A stretch of 49,016 nt of DNA from Candidatus Dormiibacterota bacterium (lineage in GTDB: Bacteria > Chloroflexota > Dormibacteria > Dormibacterales > Dormibacteraceae), in contig CATPBP010000081.1 of the NCBI GenBank assembly GCA_955652675.1, forward strand, positions 1 to 49,016. Reading direction: 5' to 3'. Shown one piece after another: positions 15,799 to 23,343 of the stretch. The notes beneath the pieces are model-generated. The model worked only from the letters and a program-made list of their open reading frames with translations. It was not told where the DNA came from and ran no database searches. The translations under genes and the position numbers were made by a program. How positions within the stretch are numbered: the first letter of the stretch is position 1; each line of letters begins with the position of its first letter.

Positions 15799-16578
15799 TT
15801 GGCTCACACCATCTCGATCGCCAACCAGAAGGGCGGGGTGGGAAAGACGACCACCGCCGTAAACCTCGGGGCAGCGCTGGCTGAACTCGAGCAGCGCGTG
15901 CTACTCGTCGACCTCGATCCACAGGCCCACCTGACCATCAATATGGGGATCAAGGTCCCCGATGAGCTGGAGCGGACGGTCTACAACCTCCTCATCTCTC
16001 CAGACGTGACGGTCGGCGACGTGGTGCTCGAGAACTCGGTCGCCGGGCTCCACTACCTGCCCTCCAACATCGAGCTCTCGGGCGCGGAGACTCAGCTGCT
16101 CAACGAGATCGGCCGGGAGGGCATCCTCAAAGAGAAACTGGAGCCGGTTTACCGCCGCTACGACTACATCCTGATCGACTGCCCGCCGGCGCTCAGCCTG
16201 ATCACCATCAACGCCTTCGTGGCCTCGGATGACGTGATCGTCCCGCTGCAGTGCGAATACTTCGGCATGAAGGGAATGCAGCAGCTGCAGCGCAGCGTCG
16301 ATCGGGTGCGCGCCAAGCTCAACCCCCGGCTGAGGGTCGCTGGTGTGCTCCCGACCATCTACAAGTCACGGACTCTCCACTCGCAAGAGGTGCTCGAGTT
16401 GGTCAAGCAGCACTACGGCGAGCTCGTCTACAACTTCGTGGTGAAGGACTCCATCCGCTTCGCGGAGGCTCCTTTGGCCGCGGCCTCGATCCTTCAGTAC
16501 TCCAGTGGATCCGAGGGCGCCAACTCCTATCGACAACTCGCAAAGGCGGTGCTGGAGACAAACCATCGCCGTGGTTAG
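15799..16578 (+). CDS. ParA/Soj family partitioning ATPase
   Basis: A 259-residue deviant Walker ATPase. The sequence begins AHTISIANQKGGVGKTTTAV with the two-lysine Walker A, and continues with LVDLDPQAHLTINMG and YILIDCPPALSL (Walker B). Such ATPases form ATP-dependent dimers on DNA and position chromosomes, plasmids or protein cargos through a partner that stimulates hydrolysis. The start is a TTG, because the strand before the P-loop begins there and nothing upstream is in frame. No ParB gene with its HTH and CTPase domain follows. Instead there is a 97-residue basic/acidic protein 22 bases downstream. The cargo is therefore unknown. Confidence 0.88.
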   Translation: MAHTISIANQKGGVGKTTTAVNLGAALAELEQRVLLVDLDPQAHLTINMGIKVPDELERTVYNLLISPDVTVGDVVLENSVAGLHYLPSNIELSGAETQLLNEIGREGILKEKLEPVYRRYDYILIDCPPALSLITINAFVASDDVIVPLQCEYFGMKGMQQLQRSVDRVRAKLNPRLRVAGVLPTIYKSRTLHSQEVLELVKQHYGELVYNFVVKDSIRFAEAPLAAASILQYSSGSEGANSYRQLAKAVLETNHRRG

Positions 16579-16600
16579 ACCAACAGAAGGTGATAAATCC

Positions 16601-16894
16601 ATGAGCAAGTTCAAAAGGGTCTCGCTGGCAGGGTCGGAAGAGCTGTTCCGCCCGACCCGTCCGCACGTGGTCGAAGAGACCGACGAGACCATCTCGGGGC
16701 TCGTCGACCGGCCCCGCAAGGAGAAGCCTGCTCACCGCCTGGTCAGCCTGACCATGGAGGAGATCGAGCTGCTGCTCGACGCCATCCAGATGGCGAAGTA
16801 CCCCGAGCGGGCCCGCGGCAAACTGCCGCTCGACAGGTTCGAACGCTACGACGCGATGCGCGACCGGCTCCAGGCCGAGCGGGATGGCGCCTGA
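16601..16894 (+). CDS. small protein following ParA, candidate ParA partner
   Basis: A 97-residue soluble protein with no domain I recognise. The N-terminus MSKFKRVSLAGSEELFRPTR is basic, then acidic stretches (VVEETDETISGLV) and a helical C-terminal half (LVSLTMEEIELLLDAIQMAK, then PLDRFERYDAMRDRLQAE). A basic N-terminal peptide ahead of a helical domain is the way ParB-type and cargo adaptors activate ParA ATPases, so a partner role is a reasonable inference. A ribosome binding site AGAAGG lies at 16585-16590, 10 bases before the ATG. It overlaps the nitroreductase start by 11 bases. Confidence 0.65.
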   Translation: MSKFKRVSLAGSEELFRPTRPHVVEETDETISGLVDRPRKEKPAHRLVSLTMEEIELLLDAIQMAKYPERARGKLPLDRFERYDAMRDRLQAERDGA

Positions 16895-17558
16895 GGACGG
16901 CTGCCCACTCTCGGTAGACGAGGCCCTCTCCACCACCCGGGCCGTTCGCAAGCGGCTCGACTTCAAGCGGCCGGTGGCCGCCGAGCTGCTGCTCGAGTGC
17001 CTCAACCTCGCGGTTCAGGCGCCCACCGGTTCCAACCGGCAGGGTTGGCAGTGGGTCTTCGTGTCCGACCCGGAGAAGAAGCGAGCGCTCGCGGAGCACT
17101 ATGCGCGCTCCTGGTTCGCTTACAGCGAGCTGCGCGGGCCGGAGTACGCATCAGGGGACATGCGCCGCGACTCGATGCCACGGGTGAAGAGCTCGGCGCT
17201 GTATCTCGCCGAACACATGCACGAGGCGCCCTGGCTGCTCATTCCCTGCATCCGGGGCCGGCTGCCGGCTGACGCGCCGGTCGCCGCCCAGGCCGGTCTC
17301 TGGGGCTCGATCCTTCCCGCCTTCTGGAGCTTCATGCTGGCCGCCCGAGCCCGGGGCCTCGGTACCTCCTACACCACGCTGCACCTGGTCTACGAACGGG
17401 AGTGCGCCGAGATACTGGGTATCCCGTACGAGAAGTACACGCAGGCCGGGCTGACGCCTATCGCTTACACGCTGGGAACCGAGTTCCGCCCGGCTCCGCG
17501 CATCCCCCTCGAGTCGATCGTCCACCACAACACCTGGGGAGCCCCCTTCCCCACCTAG
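16884..17558 (+). CDS. nitroreductase family FMN oxidoreductase
   Basis: A 224-residue protein of the nitroreductase fold. Hallmarks are the N-terminal STTRAVRKRLDFKRPV (FMN phosphate-binding Arg), QAPTGSNRQGWQWVFV, and the AARARGLGTSYTTLHL helix near the second FMN-binding region. Members use NAD(P)H to reduce nitroaromatics, quinones or flavins; the physiological substrate cannot be inferred. It is the third gene of the ParA run, starting 11 bases inside the previous gene, so the transcript is shared. A functional link to ParA is not obvious. Confidence 0.85.
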   Translation: MAPEDGCPLSVDEALSTTRAVRKRLDFKRPVAAELLLECLNLAVQAPTGSNRQGWQWVFVSDPEKKRALAEHYARSWFAYSELRGPEYASGDMRRDSMPRVKSSALYLAEHMHEAPWLLIPCIRGRLPADAPVAAQAGLWGSILPAFWSFMLAARARGLGTSYTTLHLVYERECAEILGIPYEKYTQAGLTPIAYTLGTEFRPAPRIPLESIVHHNTWGAPFPT

Positions 17559-17580
17559 CCGAGAGACGAGAGGGCCTTCT

Positions 17581-17712
17581 TCACCGCTTCGACTCAAGGT
17601 CGCGGCGCCGGGGGCGCCGCCCGGCCAGGGCTCGCCGGCGGATGTAGGCGAAGGTCCAGTAGAGGCAGATGAGGGCCAGGACGATGCCGAACACCACAGC
17701 GGCCCCTCGCAT
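17581..17712 (-). CDS. 43-residue single-pass membrane protein
   Basis: A short minus-strand frame from ATG 17710-17712 to TGA 17581-17583. It encodes one hydrophobic helix (residues 4-23, MRGAAVVFGIVLALICLYWT) followed by a strongly basic tail with nine arginines. By the positive-inside rule the C-terminus faces the cytoplasm. It is divergent from the metallo-beta-lactamase-fold gene, and both starts flank an AT-rich patch (CGCTAAATAAACC) that could hold two promoters. Size and layout recall CcmD-like small proteins, but no cytochrome biogenesis genes are nearby, so no function is claimed. Confidence 0.5.
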   Translation of the reverse strand: MRGAAVVFGIVLALICLYWTFAYIRRRALAGRRPRRRDLESKR

Positions 17713-17728
17713 CCGCTAAATAAACCAT

Positions 17729-18310
17729 GTGTCCAGGTTGAATATCGTGAAAGTCAGAGGCGAACGCGACGTCAACAGCTACGTCCTTTCCTGCTCAACC
17801 ACCAAGGAGGCGGTGGTGATCGACCCGGCGGAGCCCGCGGCCAAGATCCTGGCCCAGATGGAAGGCCTCAGTCCGAGGTGGATCGTCGCCACCCACGGCC
17901 ACCCCGGGCACGTGGCGGGGAAGGACGAGATCAAGGAGGCGACGGGGGCGGAGACCGCCATGCACGTTGCCGACGGCAAGCTCTTCCTGCGCTCCGCCGA
18001 TCGCTACCTGGTGGACGAGGAGGAGCTGGAGTTCGGGGAGTTCCGGCTCCGGGTGATGCACACGCCCGGCCACACACCCGGCAGCCTGTGCTTCCTGGTC
18101 GGCAACCACTGCTTCACCGGGGACACCCTGCTCGCCGGCGGCATCGGGCGCGAGAAGCCGGAGACCGACCTCCGGCAGCAGCTGATCTCGATCAGCACCA
18201 AGCTGGCCCGGCTGCCGCTCAAGACCGCCCTCTATCCCGGCCACGGCGCCGTCACCAACCTAGAGAACGAGCTCCGCACCAGCCCCGTCTTCCAACCGAT
18301 GCGCCAGTAG
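17729..18310 (+). CDS. metallo-beta-lactamase fold hydrolase with altered metal motif
   Basis: A 193-residue protein of the glyoxalase II-like MBL group. Order of motifs: VVIDPAEPAAKI, THGHPGHVAG (residues 55-64), HTPGHTPGSL, FTGDTLL and LYPGHGAVTNLENE. The canonical first motif is THxHxDH; here Asp is replaced by Gly60 (codon GGG at 17906-17908). That Asp binds the second zinc and orients the water. The remaining ligands are intact, so the protein may be mononuclear, altered in activity, or inactive. It starts at GTG 17729; an overlapping ATG at 17727 hits a stop at once. An AT-rich TAAATA precedes it by 6 bases. Confidence 0.83.
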   Translation: MSRLNIVKVRGERDVNSYVLSCSTTKEAVVIDPAEPAAKILAQMEGLSPRWIVATHGHPGHVAGKDEIKEATGAETAMHVADGKLFLRSADRYLVDEEELEFGEFRLRVMHTPGHTPGSLCFLVGNHCFTGDTLLAGGIGREKPETDLRQQLISISTKLARLPLKTALYPGHGAVTNLENELRTSPVFQPMRQ

Positions 18311-18319
18311 CCAGAAGAC

Positions 18320-18658
18320 CTAGGGAACCTCCCGGATTGCGTAGACGGTGCCGTCGCAGATGGTGGGTCGGGTGCCGGTGTTCTCGACGATCACAAACAG
18401 CTCCGGACCGCACACGGGCACCGAGGTGAGCAGGCTGTTGGCCTCTCCGAAGTTGTCGGTACGGAACGGCGCAAAGGCGTTGTTGGTGGTCCGGCCGAAG
18501 TAGATCGTGCGGCGGACGTTGGCGTCGTTGTTTCGGATGCCGACGTTGACGCTGACGCGCTGCGCGCCGCGGACGTGGATCACCCGCGACTCGACGGTGC
18601 CGCCCGGGGGCAGCGGCGTGCCGTTCTCGATCAGGTGCTCGTCGATCACCGATGGCAC
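18320..18658 (-). CDS. hypothetical protein, probably beta-rich
   Basis: A 112-residue protein with no domain I recognise. Alternating hydrophobic strands (SRVIHVRGAQRVSVNVGIRN, TIYFGRTTN, LFVIVENTGTRP) suggest a small beta sandwich. There is no signal peptide or membrane helix. The GTG start at 18656-18658 is supported by a strong ribosome site GAGGGAGGGG five bases upstream, one of the few clear ones in the window. It lies last in the minus-strand run after the dihydroorotase and the 80-residue membrane protein, and converges on the MBL gene. Confidence 0.6.
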   Translation of the reverse strand: MPSVIDEHLIENGTPLPPGGTVESRVIHVRGAQRVSVNVGIRNNDANVRRTIYFGRTTNNAFAPFRTDNFGEANSLLTSVPVCGPELFVIVENTGTRPTICDGTVYAIREVP

Positions 18659-18704
18659 GGCTTCCCCTCCCTCACATGTTCGCCGGTCGCCTGGTCGAGC
18701 CCTC

Positions 18705-18947
18705 CTACTCGGATTTGTAGCGAGCTTCGCGTCCGGTCTCGGCGGACTTGTCGGCCACCTTGCGCGAAGCCTGGGTGGACTTGTCCATGACGGTGCTCAG
18801 CGGCTCGGGCGCACGCTTGGCATTCTGGTCCGCCTTGTCAAGGCCCTTGTCGACGGCCCCTTGCGGCTTGTGCGAGAAGCGGGGCGCGAGGAACCCCACG
18901 ATGAGGAGCAGCACCGCTGCGATCACGACGAGGGTGATGGGGATCAT
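18705..18947 (-). CDS. 80-residue membrane-anchored hypothetical protein
   Basis: The N-terminus MIPITLVVIAAVLLLIVGFL is a single membrane helix. The remaining 60 residues are highly charged and helical, rich in Lys, Asp, Ser and Ala (VDKGLDKADQNAKRAPEPLS and onward), with a likely coiled-coil character. No family is recognised. A TAGGAT box overlapping the dihydroorotase stop codon lies 6 bases before its ATG, so it probably has its own promoter inside the end of the upstream gene. Confidence 0.6.
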   Translation of the reverse strand: MIPITLVVIAAVLLLIVGFLAPRFSHKPQGAVDKGLDKADQNAKRAPEPLSTVMDKSTQASRKVADKSAETGREARYKSE

Positions 18948-18953
18948 GCGCTG

Positions 18954-18959
18954 ATCCTA
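18954..18959 (-). promoter_or_regulatory. -10 box TAGGAT overlapping the dihydroorotase stop codon
   Basis: On the minus strand the sequence TCG TAG GAT places the dihydroorotase stop inside a TAGGAT box that ends 6 bases before the ATG at 18947. It is a compact example of the leaderless arrangement. Confidence 0.5.
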
Positions 18960-20336
18960 CGAGCCGTATCGCCGGCGCACCAGCTTCCCGTGACCGGGAC
19001 GGCCGACCGGCTCACCGTCGCTGGCGACGAGCACGCCGCGCGAGTAGACGGCGCGCACGGCGAAGCCGAACTGCCGGCCGTCCAGCACGCCGTGACGCTG
19101 CCGGCTGTGCATGCGCGCTGCCGTGACGGCGGTCGGCCGGTTGGGGTCGATAAGCACCAGGTCGGCGTCCGCGCCCCGCTCGATCACCCCCTTCCTGGGG
19201 TGGAGACCGAGCAGCCGCGCCGGGGCCTCGCTGACCCAGCGCACGGCGGCTCCCAGGTCCGCCCAGCGCCTGCCAAGCTCCAGGCTGCTCAGATAGAGGG
19301 TCTCGACACCGGGGCTTCCGGGAGCGGCGTCGTCCCAGGAGCGATCGAGCTTCTCCTGGTCGGTGTGGGGCGCGTGGTCGGTAGCCACGATGTCTATCTC
19401 ACCTACCAGGAGCGCTTCCCGCAGAGCTTCGCGATCGAGCTCGCGCCGGATGGGCGGGAACAGCTTCATGAGCGGCCCCAGGCGCCGCTGGTCGGCGTCC
19501 GTCAGCCAGAGGTACTGCGGCCCTGTTTCCAGTGTGAGGCGGGCTCCGGCCCGCCGCGCCTCCGCGGCCGCCGACAGTCCCGCCGCGCTCGACAGGTGGA
19601 CGACGTGAACGGCGATGCGCGTCTCACGCGAGATCACGCCCAGGGCCGCCACGGCGATCGCCTCAGCAACCGCGGGGCGGGCGGCGAGCAGGTCTCGATA
19701 GTCCCGGAGCGGGCGCGCGAATCGCCTGAGCACGCTCGGATCCTCGGCGTGGACGGCGAGCAGAGCCCGGCGTCCGGCCAGCGCGGGCGCCAGCTGAACC
19801 AGCGTGCCGTAGTCCGGAGGTGCCTCCAGGTCGGGATCGTCCAGGTCGGTGGTGTACACGATCTGCCGGTTGGCGCGGCGGAAGGCATAACCGAGGTAGG
19901 CCTTGAAACCGACGGACCCGGCCGCGGCGAGGCCCTCGAGGTCGGCCGGCGCTGTCGTGGAGCGGATGGCGCCCCAGAGGGCGAAGTCGACCATCGCCAG
20001 GGCGGAGACGGTCTCGGCCTTCTCCTCGAAGACGGTGCGGCTGTCCACGGCCGGGATCGTGTTGGGCATGTCTACCACGGTTGTGACACCGCCCGCCGCC
20101 GCCGCCGCGGTGAGAGACCCGAAGTCCTCCTTCTCCGGGAAGCCCGGGTCGCGGCTGTGAACGTGCGCGTCGACGGCGCCTGGGAGCACCAGCAGGCCGG
20201 TCGCATCGACCTCTTCGACCCCCGGTGCCGCCTTCGACTCCACTCCCACCACCCTGCCGTCCTCGACCAGTACGTCGGCCGTCCGGAAGCGACCACGGGA
20301 GTAGACCGACCCGCCGCGGACGACGAGTTCAGCCAC
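18957..20336 (-). CDS. pyrC: dihydroorotase (cyclic amidohydrolase family)
   Basis: A 459-residue amidohydrolase of the dihydroorotase/allantoinase/hydantoinase group. Metal-site residues are visible: His58 and His60 in DAHVHSRDPGFPEKEDF, carboxylated Lys145 in GFKAYLGY, His196 in VHAEDP, the His of VVHLSSAAG and Asp in TDHAPHTDQEK. The length fits the long, multifunctional PyrC class. Dihydroorotase closes or opens the dihydroorotate ring in pyrimidine synthesis. The immediate neighbour PyrE (3 bases upstream) supports that role. Allantoinases share these motifs, so allantoin hydrolysis remains an alternative, and an fdrA-type pair lies 26 kb away. The GTG start is supported by the tight junction. 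Confidence 0.82.
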   Translation of the reverse strand: MAELVVRGGSVYSRGRFRTADVLVEDGRVVGVESKAAPGVEEVDATGLLVLPGAVDAHVHSRDPGFPEKEDFGSLTAAAAAGGVTTVVDMPNTIPAVDSRTVFEEKAETVSALAMVDFALWGAIRSTTAPADLEGLAAAGSVGFKAYLGYAFRRANRQIVYTTDLDDPDLEAPPDYGTLVQLAPALAGRRALLAVHAEDPSVLRRFARPLRDYRDLLAARPAVAEAIAVAALGVISRETRIAVHVVHLSSAAGLSAAAEARRAGARLTLETGPQYLWLTDADQRRLGPLMKLFPPIRRELDREALREALLVGEIDIVATDHAPHTDQEKLDRSWDDAAPGSPGVETLYLSSLELGRRWADLGAAVRWVSEAPARLLGLHPRKGVIERGADADLVLIDPNRPTAVTAARMHSRQRHGVLDGRQFGFAVRAVYSRGVLVASDGEPVGRPGHGKLVRRRYGS

Positions 20337-20339
20337 GGG

Positions 20340-20900
20340 TCAGGGCGCGGCCTGCTTTGCCCGCGCCTCCAGATCGCTCCTCGTGAAGAGCGGGATGAAG
20401 GGGACCCCGAGGCGGCCGAGATTCTCGCCCGCCCCCTCCTCGCGGTCCAGGACCGCGACCAGGCAGAGGACCTCGGCGCCCGCCGCCCTGACCTTTTCGA
20501 TGGCGTCGATCGCAGCGCCGCCGGTGGTGAGGACGTCCTCTACAACGGTCACCCGCTCGCCCGGCTCCAGGATCCCCTCCAGAGCGCGCGAGGTGCCGTA
20601 TGCCTTGGCCTCTTTCCGCACCAGGACCAGCGGCAGATCGAGCTCCAGCGACACCGCTCCGCCGAGCAGGATGGCTCCCAGCTCGGGCGCCGCCAGCCGC
20701 TGCGTGCCTGACGGCACCAGGGAGGCCAGCTGCCTCCCGACCCGTCGCAAGATGGCCGGCTGGGTCTCGAAGAGGTACTTGTCGAAGTAGTAGCGGGAGC
20801 GACGACCCGAGCGAAGCACGAAGTCACCCTCCAGCCAGGCGGCCGCGACCATGTCGCGGGCCAGCTCGTCCAGCTCAGGACTCAGCGCGGGCAAGCTCAT
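20340..20900 (-). CDS. pyrE: orotate phosphoribosyltransferase
   Basis: A 186-residue type I phosphoribosyltransferase. It contains the PyrE-like LRSGRRSRYYFDKYLFETQP, the LVLVRKEAKAYGTS loop with the catalytic Lys, and the PRPP signature VTVVEDVLTTGGA. It transfers ribose-5-phosphate from PRPP to orotate to give OMP, the step after dihydroorotate oxidation. It lies directly before the dihydroorotase gene. The ATG at 20900 overlaps the dipeptidase gene by 26 bases; an ATG 48 bases downstream is also possible, but would remove an N-terminal helix the family has. A related adenine or xanthine enzyme is less likely because of the YYFD motif. Confidence 0.87.
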   Translation of the reverse strand: MSLPALSPELDELARDMVAAAWLEGDFVLRSGRRSRYYFDKYLFETQPAILRRVGRQLASLVPSGTQRLAAPELGAILLGGAVSLELDLPLVLVRKEAKAYGTSRALEGILEPGERVTVVEDVLTTGGAAIDAIEKVRAAGAEVLCLVAVLDREEGAGENLGRLGVPFIPLFTRSDLEARAKQAAP

Positions 20901-22251
20901 CCATCAGGTGGATCACCATCTCGGTGCCGCGATGGTACTGGTCCAGGCTCATCCGCTCGTTCGGCGAGTGGAGGCCATCATCCGGGAGTCCGAAGCCGGT
21001 GACCAGGAGGTGGGTGCCCAGCGCCTGCTGGAAGTCCACAGTGACCGGAACCGATCCGCCCTCTCTGACCAACACCGGCGAACGGCCGTAAGCGGCGGCG
21101 AAGGCGCGCCGGGCCGGCTCGATGCCAGGATGGCTGGTGTCGATCCGGACCGGCAGGGCGGAGTTCAGCTCGAACACCTGGGCCCTGGTGCCGGGGGTGG
21201 CGAGCCGAGCGACAGCTTCCCCGAGCTGGGCGAGCACCTTGGCCGGCTGCTGGTTCGGCACCAGCCGCATCGAGACCTTGGCCCTGGCCCGGGCGGGGAT
21301 CACGGTCTTGGAGCCGGCGCCGGTGAATCCTCCCATCACCCCGTGGACGTCGAGCGTGGGTCGAGCCCACTTCCGCTCCAGCAGCGAGAAGCCCGGCTCT
21401 CCGGGAAGCTCGTCCACCCCCATGAGCCGCTTCTGCTGCTCCTCGTCGATCCCCAGCGAGGCCCAGCCTTCGAGCTCCTCGGAGCTGGGCGGCTCCACGT
21501 CGTCGTAGAAGCCAGGGATCAGGATCCGGCCTTCGCGGTCCTTCAGGCCGCACAGGATGTGGGCGAGGCTGTTGAAGGGGTTGGGGGCGATTCCGCCGAA
21601 GATGCCGGAGTGAAGGTCGACGCGGGGCCCGGTGACCTCGATCTCGGTGTAGAGCATGCCGCGCAGCGCCGTGACGAGCTCCGGCTGGCCGGGAGCCGCG
21701 AAACTGCCGTCGGCTATGAAGAGGTAATCGGTGCTGAGCCGGTCCGCGTTGGCGCGGACGTAGGCCGGCAGCGAGCGGCCGCCGACCTCCTCCTCGCCTT
21801 CGATCAGGAAGCGCAGGTTGAGAGGTGGACGGCCCGCGGCGAACCAGTGCTCTGCCGCTTTCAGGCCGGCCAGGTGCTGACCCTTGTTGTCGTCGGCGCC
21901 GCGGGCGTAGACGACGCCGTCGCGGATGGTGGGCTGGAAGGGCGGGCTGGTCCACTCCTCGAGCGGGTCCGGTGGCTGCACGTCGTAGTGGCCGTAGATC
22001 GTCAGCGTGGGGCCGCTGTCGTGGCCGAGCCACTCCGCCATCACCACCGGCTGCCCCTCTGGCTCGACCTCGATCAGCTCGGCGAACATGCCCATCCCCT
22101 TGAGCCGTTCGACCAGCCAGTCAGCCGCCAGGCGGCAGTCGTGCCGGTGTTCGGGCAGCGCTGAGACGCTGGGGATGGCCAGCAGCTCGAAGAGGTCCTC
22201 CTCCGCCTGCGCGCGCCCCTGGCGCGCACGGTCGAGGACAGCTTCGAGCAC
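20875..22251 (-). CDS. M20 family dipeptidase
   Basis: A 458-residue zinc exopeptidase of the M20 dipeptidase group. Signature segments are YGHYDVQPPDP (metal His and Asp), RGADDNKGQHLA (bridging Asp) and EGEEEVGG (general base Glu and metal Glu). The inserted dimerisation domain follows, and LHSPNERMSLDQYHRG supplies the last ligands. Such enzymes split dipeptides or acylated amino acids. A dipeptide importer is encoded just upstream on the same strand, so uptake and hydrolysis may be linked, though a hairpin and a separate -10 box (TACCCT) between them suggest independent transcription. The GTG start lies 7 bases after that box. Confidence 0.9.
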   Translation of the reverse strand: MLEAVLDRARQGRAQAEEDLFELLAIPSVSALPEHRHDCRLAADWLVERLKGMGMFAELIEVEPEGQPVVMAEWLGHDSGPTLTIYGHYDVQPPDPLEEWTSPPFQPTIRDGVVYARGADDNKGQHLAGLKAAEHWFAAGRPPLNLRFLIEGEEEVGGRSLPAYVRANADRLSTDYLFIADGSFAAPGQPELVTALRGMLYTEIEVTGPRVDLHSGIFGGIAPNPFNSLAHILCGLKDREGRILIPGFYDDVEPPSSEELEGWASLGIDEEQQKRLMGVDELPGEPGFSLLERKWARPTLDVHGVMGGFTGAGSKTVIPARARAKVSMRLVPNQQPAKVLAQLGEAVARLATPGTRAQVFELNSALPVRIDTSHPGIEPARRAFAAAYGRSPVLVREGGSVPVTVDFQQALGTHLLVTGFGLPDDGLHSPNERMSLDQYHRGTEMVIHLMDELARAES

Positions 22252-22258
22252 GTAGGTA

Positions 22259-22264
22259 AGGGTA
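22259..22264 (-). promoter_or_regulatory. -10 box TACCCT for the dipeptidase-pyrE-pyrC run
   Basis: On the minus strand TACCCT ends 7 bases before the GTG at 22251; the intervening TACCTAC has no ribosome site. Confidence 0.5.
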
Positions 22265-22307
22265 ACCCGGCACCCGCCCCAATCGCGGCAGGAAGCCCCC
22301 TCCCCAC

Positions 22308-22328
22308 CCCTCCCCCAAAAGGGGAGGG
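22308..22328. terminator. GC-rich hairpin between Rieske and dipeptidase genes
   Basis: CCCTCCCC and GGGGAGGG form a perfect 8-base-pair stem around CAAAA. It stands just after the Rieske stop (22336). There is no T-run on the minus strand, so it is terminator-like but not a textbook intrinsic terminator. It is a looser relative of the two-hairpin repeats near 29.85 and 44.4 kb. Confidence 0.45.
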
Positions 22329-22335
22329 AAATGTT

Positions 22336-23343
22336 CTATATCTGTGGGACGCTCAGTTCTTCCAGCCAGCGCTGGAAGGCGATGAGGGGGAGGTCGGCTG
22401 GGCGGATGTAGAGGGAGAGGCGGGCCGAGAGCGGTGGGAGCAGCCAGGGACGCTGGCTCTCGATCACCGGACGGTCCTGGGCCTGGATCACGTCCTCGAA
22501 CTCGAGGTAGGCCTGGTCACGGGCCGGATCGCGGTCGAAGTCGCGCGCCATCTGGAGGAAGATCAGCGACCGCTGAGCGCTCACCGGGCACATCCCCTGG
22601 TAGATGGCGTAGGTGCCGGCCGGCCCGTCCTTGCGCAGCCGGATGGTGGTGGGCGTGCACCAGTTCGTGTAGGTGACCGTCTCCAGCTCGCCGCTCGTCT
22701 CCTGGCCGCTGATCGTCTCGTTCGCCGGCTGAAGTGTCGAGTAGCGGGAGACCAGGTAGTCGCCCTCCCGGAAGGCTTCGTGGTCGGGCGGCTCCGGGTG
22801 GGCTGGGTCGCCGAGAAGGCCGGGATGCACCCACGGGAAGTGGGTGTCGTCGAGCGCCCCCATGACGATCCGGGGCGCGCTGGCGCGCCACTCGCCGTAG
22901 GACCGGATGGGCGTCAGGTGGTAGCGCTCGTCGCCGTGCTCCGGGAACTCCGGGATGGGTGAGGAGGGCTCCTCGGCCAGGCTCGCCCAGACCAATCCGT
23001 ATCTCTCAGTGACCGGGTAGGAGCGGACGCGGGCCTCCCGGGGAATGGCGACGCCGCGGCGTGCCGGGATGTCGACGCAGCGGCCGGCTCGGTCGTAGGT
23101 CCAGCCGTGATAGCGGCAGCGAAGCCCGGCGCCGACCACCTCCCCCAGTGAGAGCGAAGCGCCCAGGTGACGGCAGACGTCGTCGAGGCAGGCCAGCCCC
23201 TCGGCCAGCCGGACAACCGTGAGCGGCCGCCCCAGGAGCTCGCAACCCCGCGGCCCCTGCCCCAGCTCCTCCACGGTCATCAAAGGGTGCCAGAAGGGCA
23301 CCAGCGCGGCGCAATAGTCTTCCGTTTCGGGAACGGCGCTCAT
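22336..23343 (-). CDS. Rieske non-heme iron oxygenase, alpha-subunit type
   Basis: A 335-residue oxygenase. The [2Fe-2S] Rieske site is Cys57-x-His59 (CRHLG) with Cys76-x-x-His79 (CRYHGWTY). The mononuclear iron site is [12 protein letters not shown] with His168 and His173. The catalytic domain is short, like the vanillate/phenoxybenzoate or pheophorbide a oxygenase group that acts without a beta subunit. It needs a reductase, not seen nearby, and hydroxylates or demethylates an organic substrate. Its ATG overlaps the DppF stop by four bases (ATGA), so it is made with the ABC transporter. The natural reading is that the importer brings in this enzyme's substrate or a conjugate of it. Confidence 0.87.
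   Translation of the reverse strand: MSAVPETEDYCAALVPFWHPLMTVEELGQGPRGCELLGRPLTVVRLAEGLACLDDVCRHLGASLSLGEVVGAGLRCRYHGWTYDRAGRCVDIPARRGVAIPREARVRSYPVTERYGLVWASLAEEPSSPIPEFPEHGDERYHLTPIRSYGEWRASAPRIVMGALDDTHFPWVHPGLLGDPAHPEPPDHEAFREGDYLVSRYSTLQPANETISGQETSGELETVTYTNWCTPTTIRLRKDGPAGTYAIYQGMCPVSAQRSLIFLQMARDFDRDPARDQAYLEFEDVIQAQDRPVIESQRPWLLPPLSARLSLYIRPADLPLIAFQRWLEELSVPQI

Noticed and set aside
18957..20336. Assignment of the amidohydrolase as allantoinase with the fdrA pair as one pathway
   Set aside because: The adjacent pyrE three bases away favours dihydroorotase, and the fdrA pair is 26 kb distant. Kept only as an alternative.
18507..20711. A 734-codon plus-strand open frame
   Set aside because: Antisense to dihydroorotase and pyrE, with low-complexity Arg/Gly/His-rich translation and no domain.
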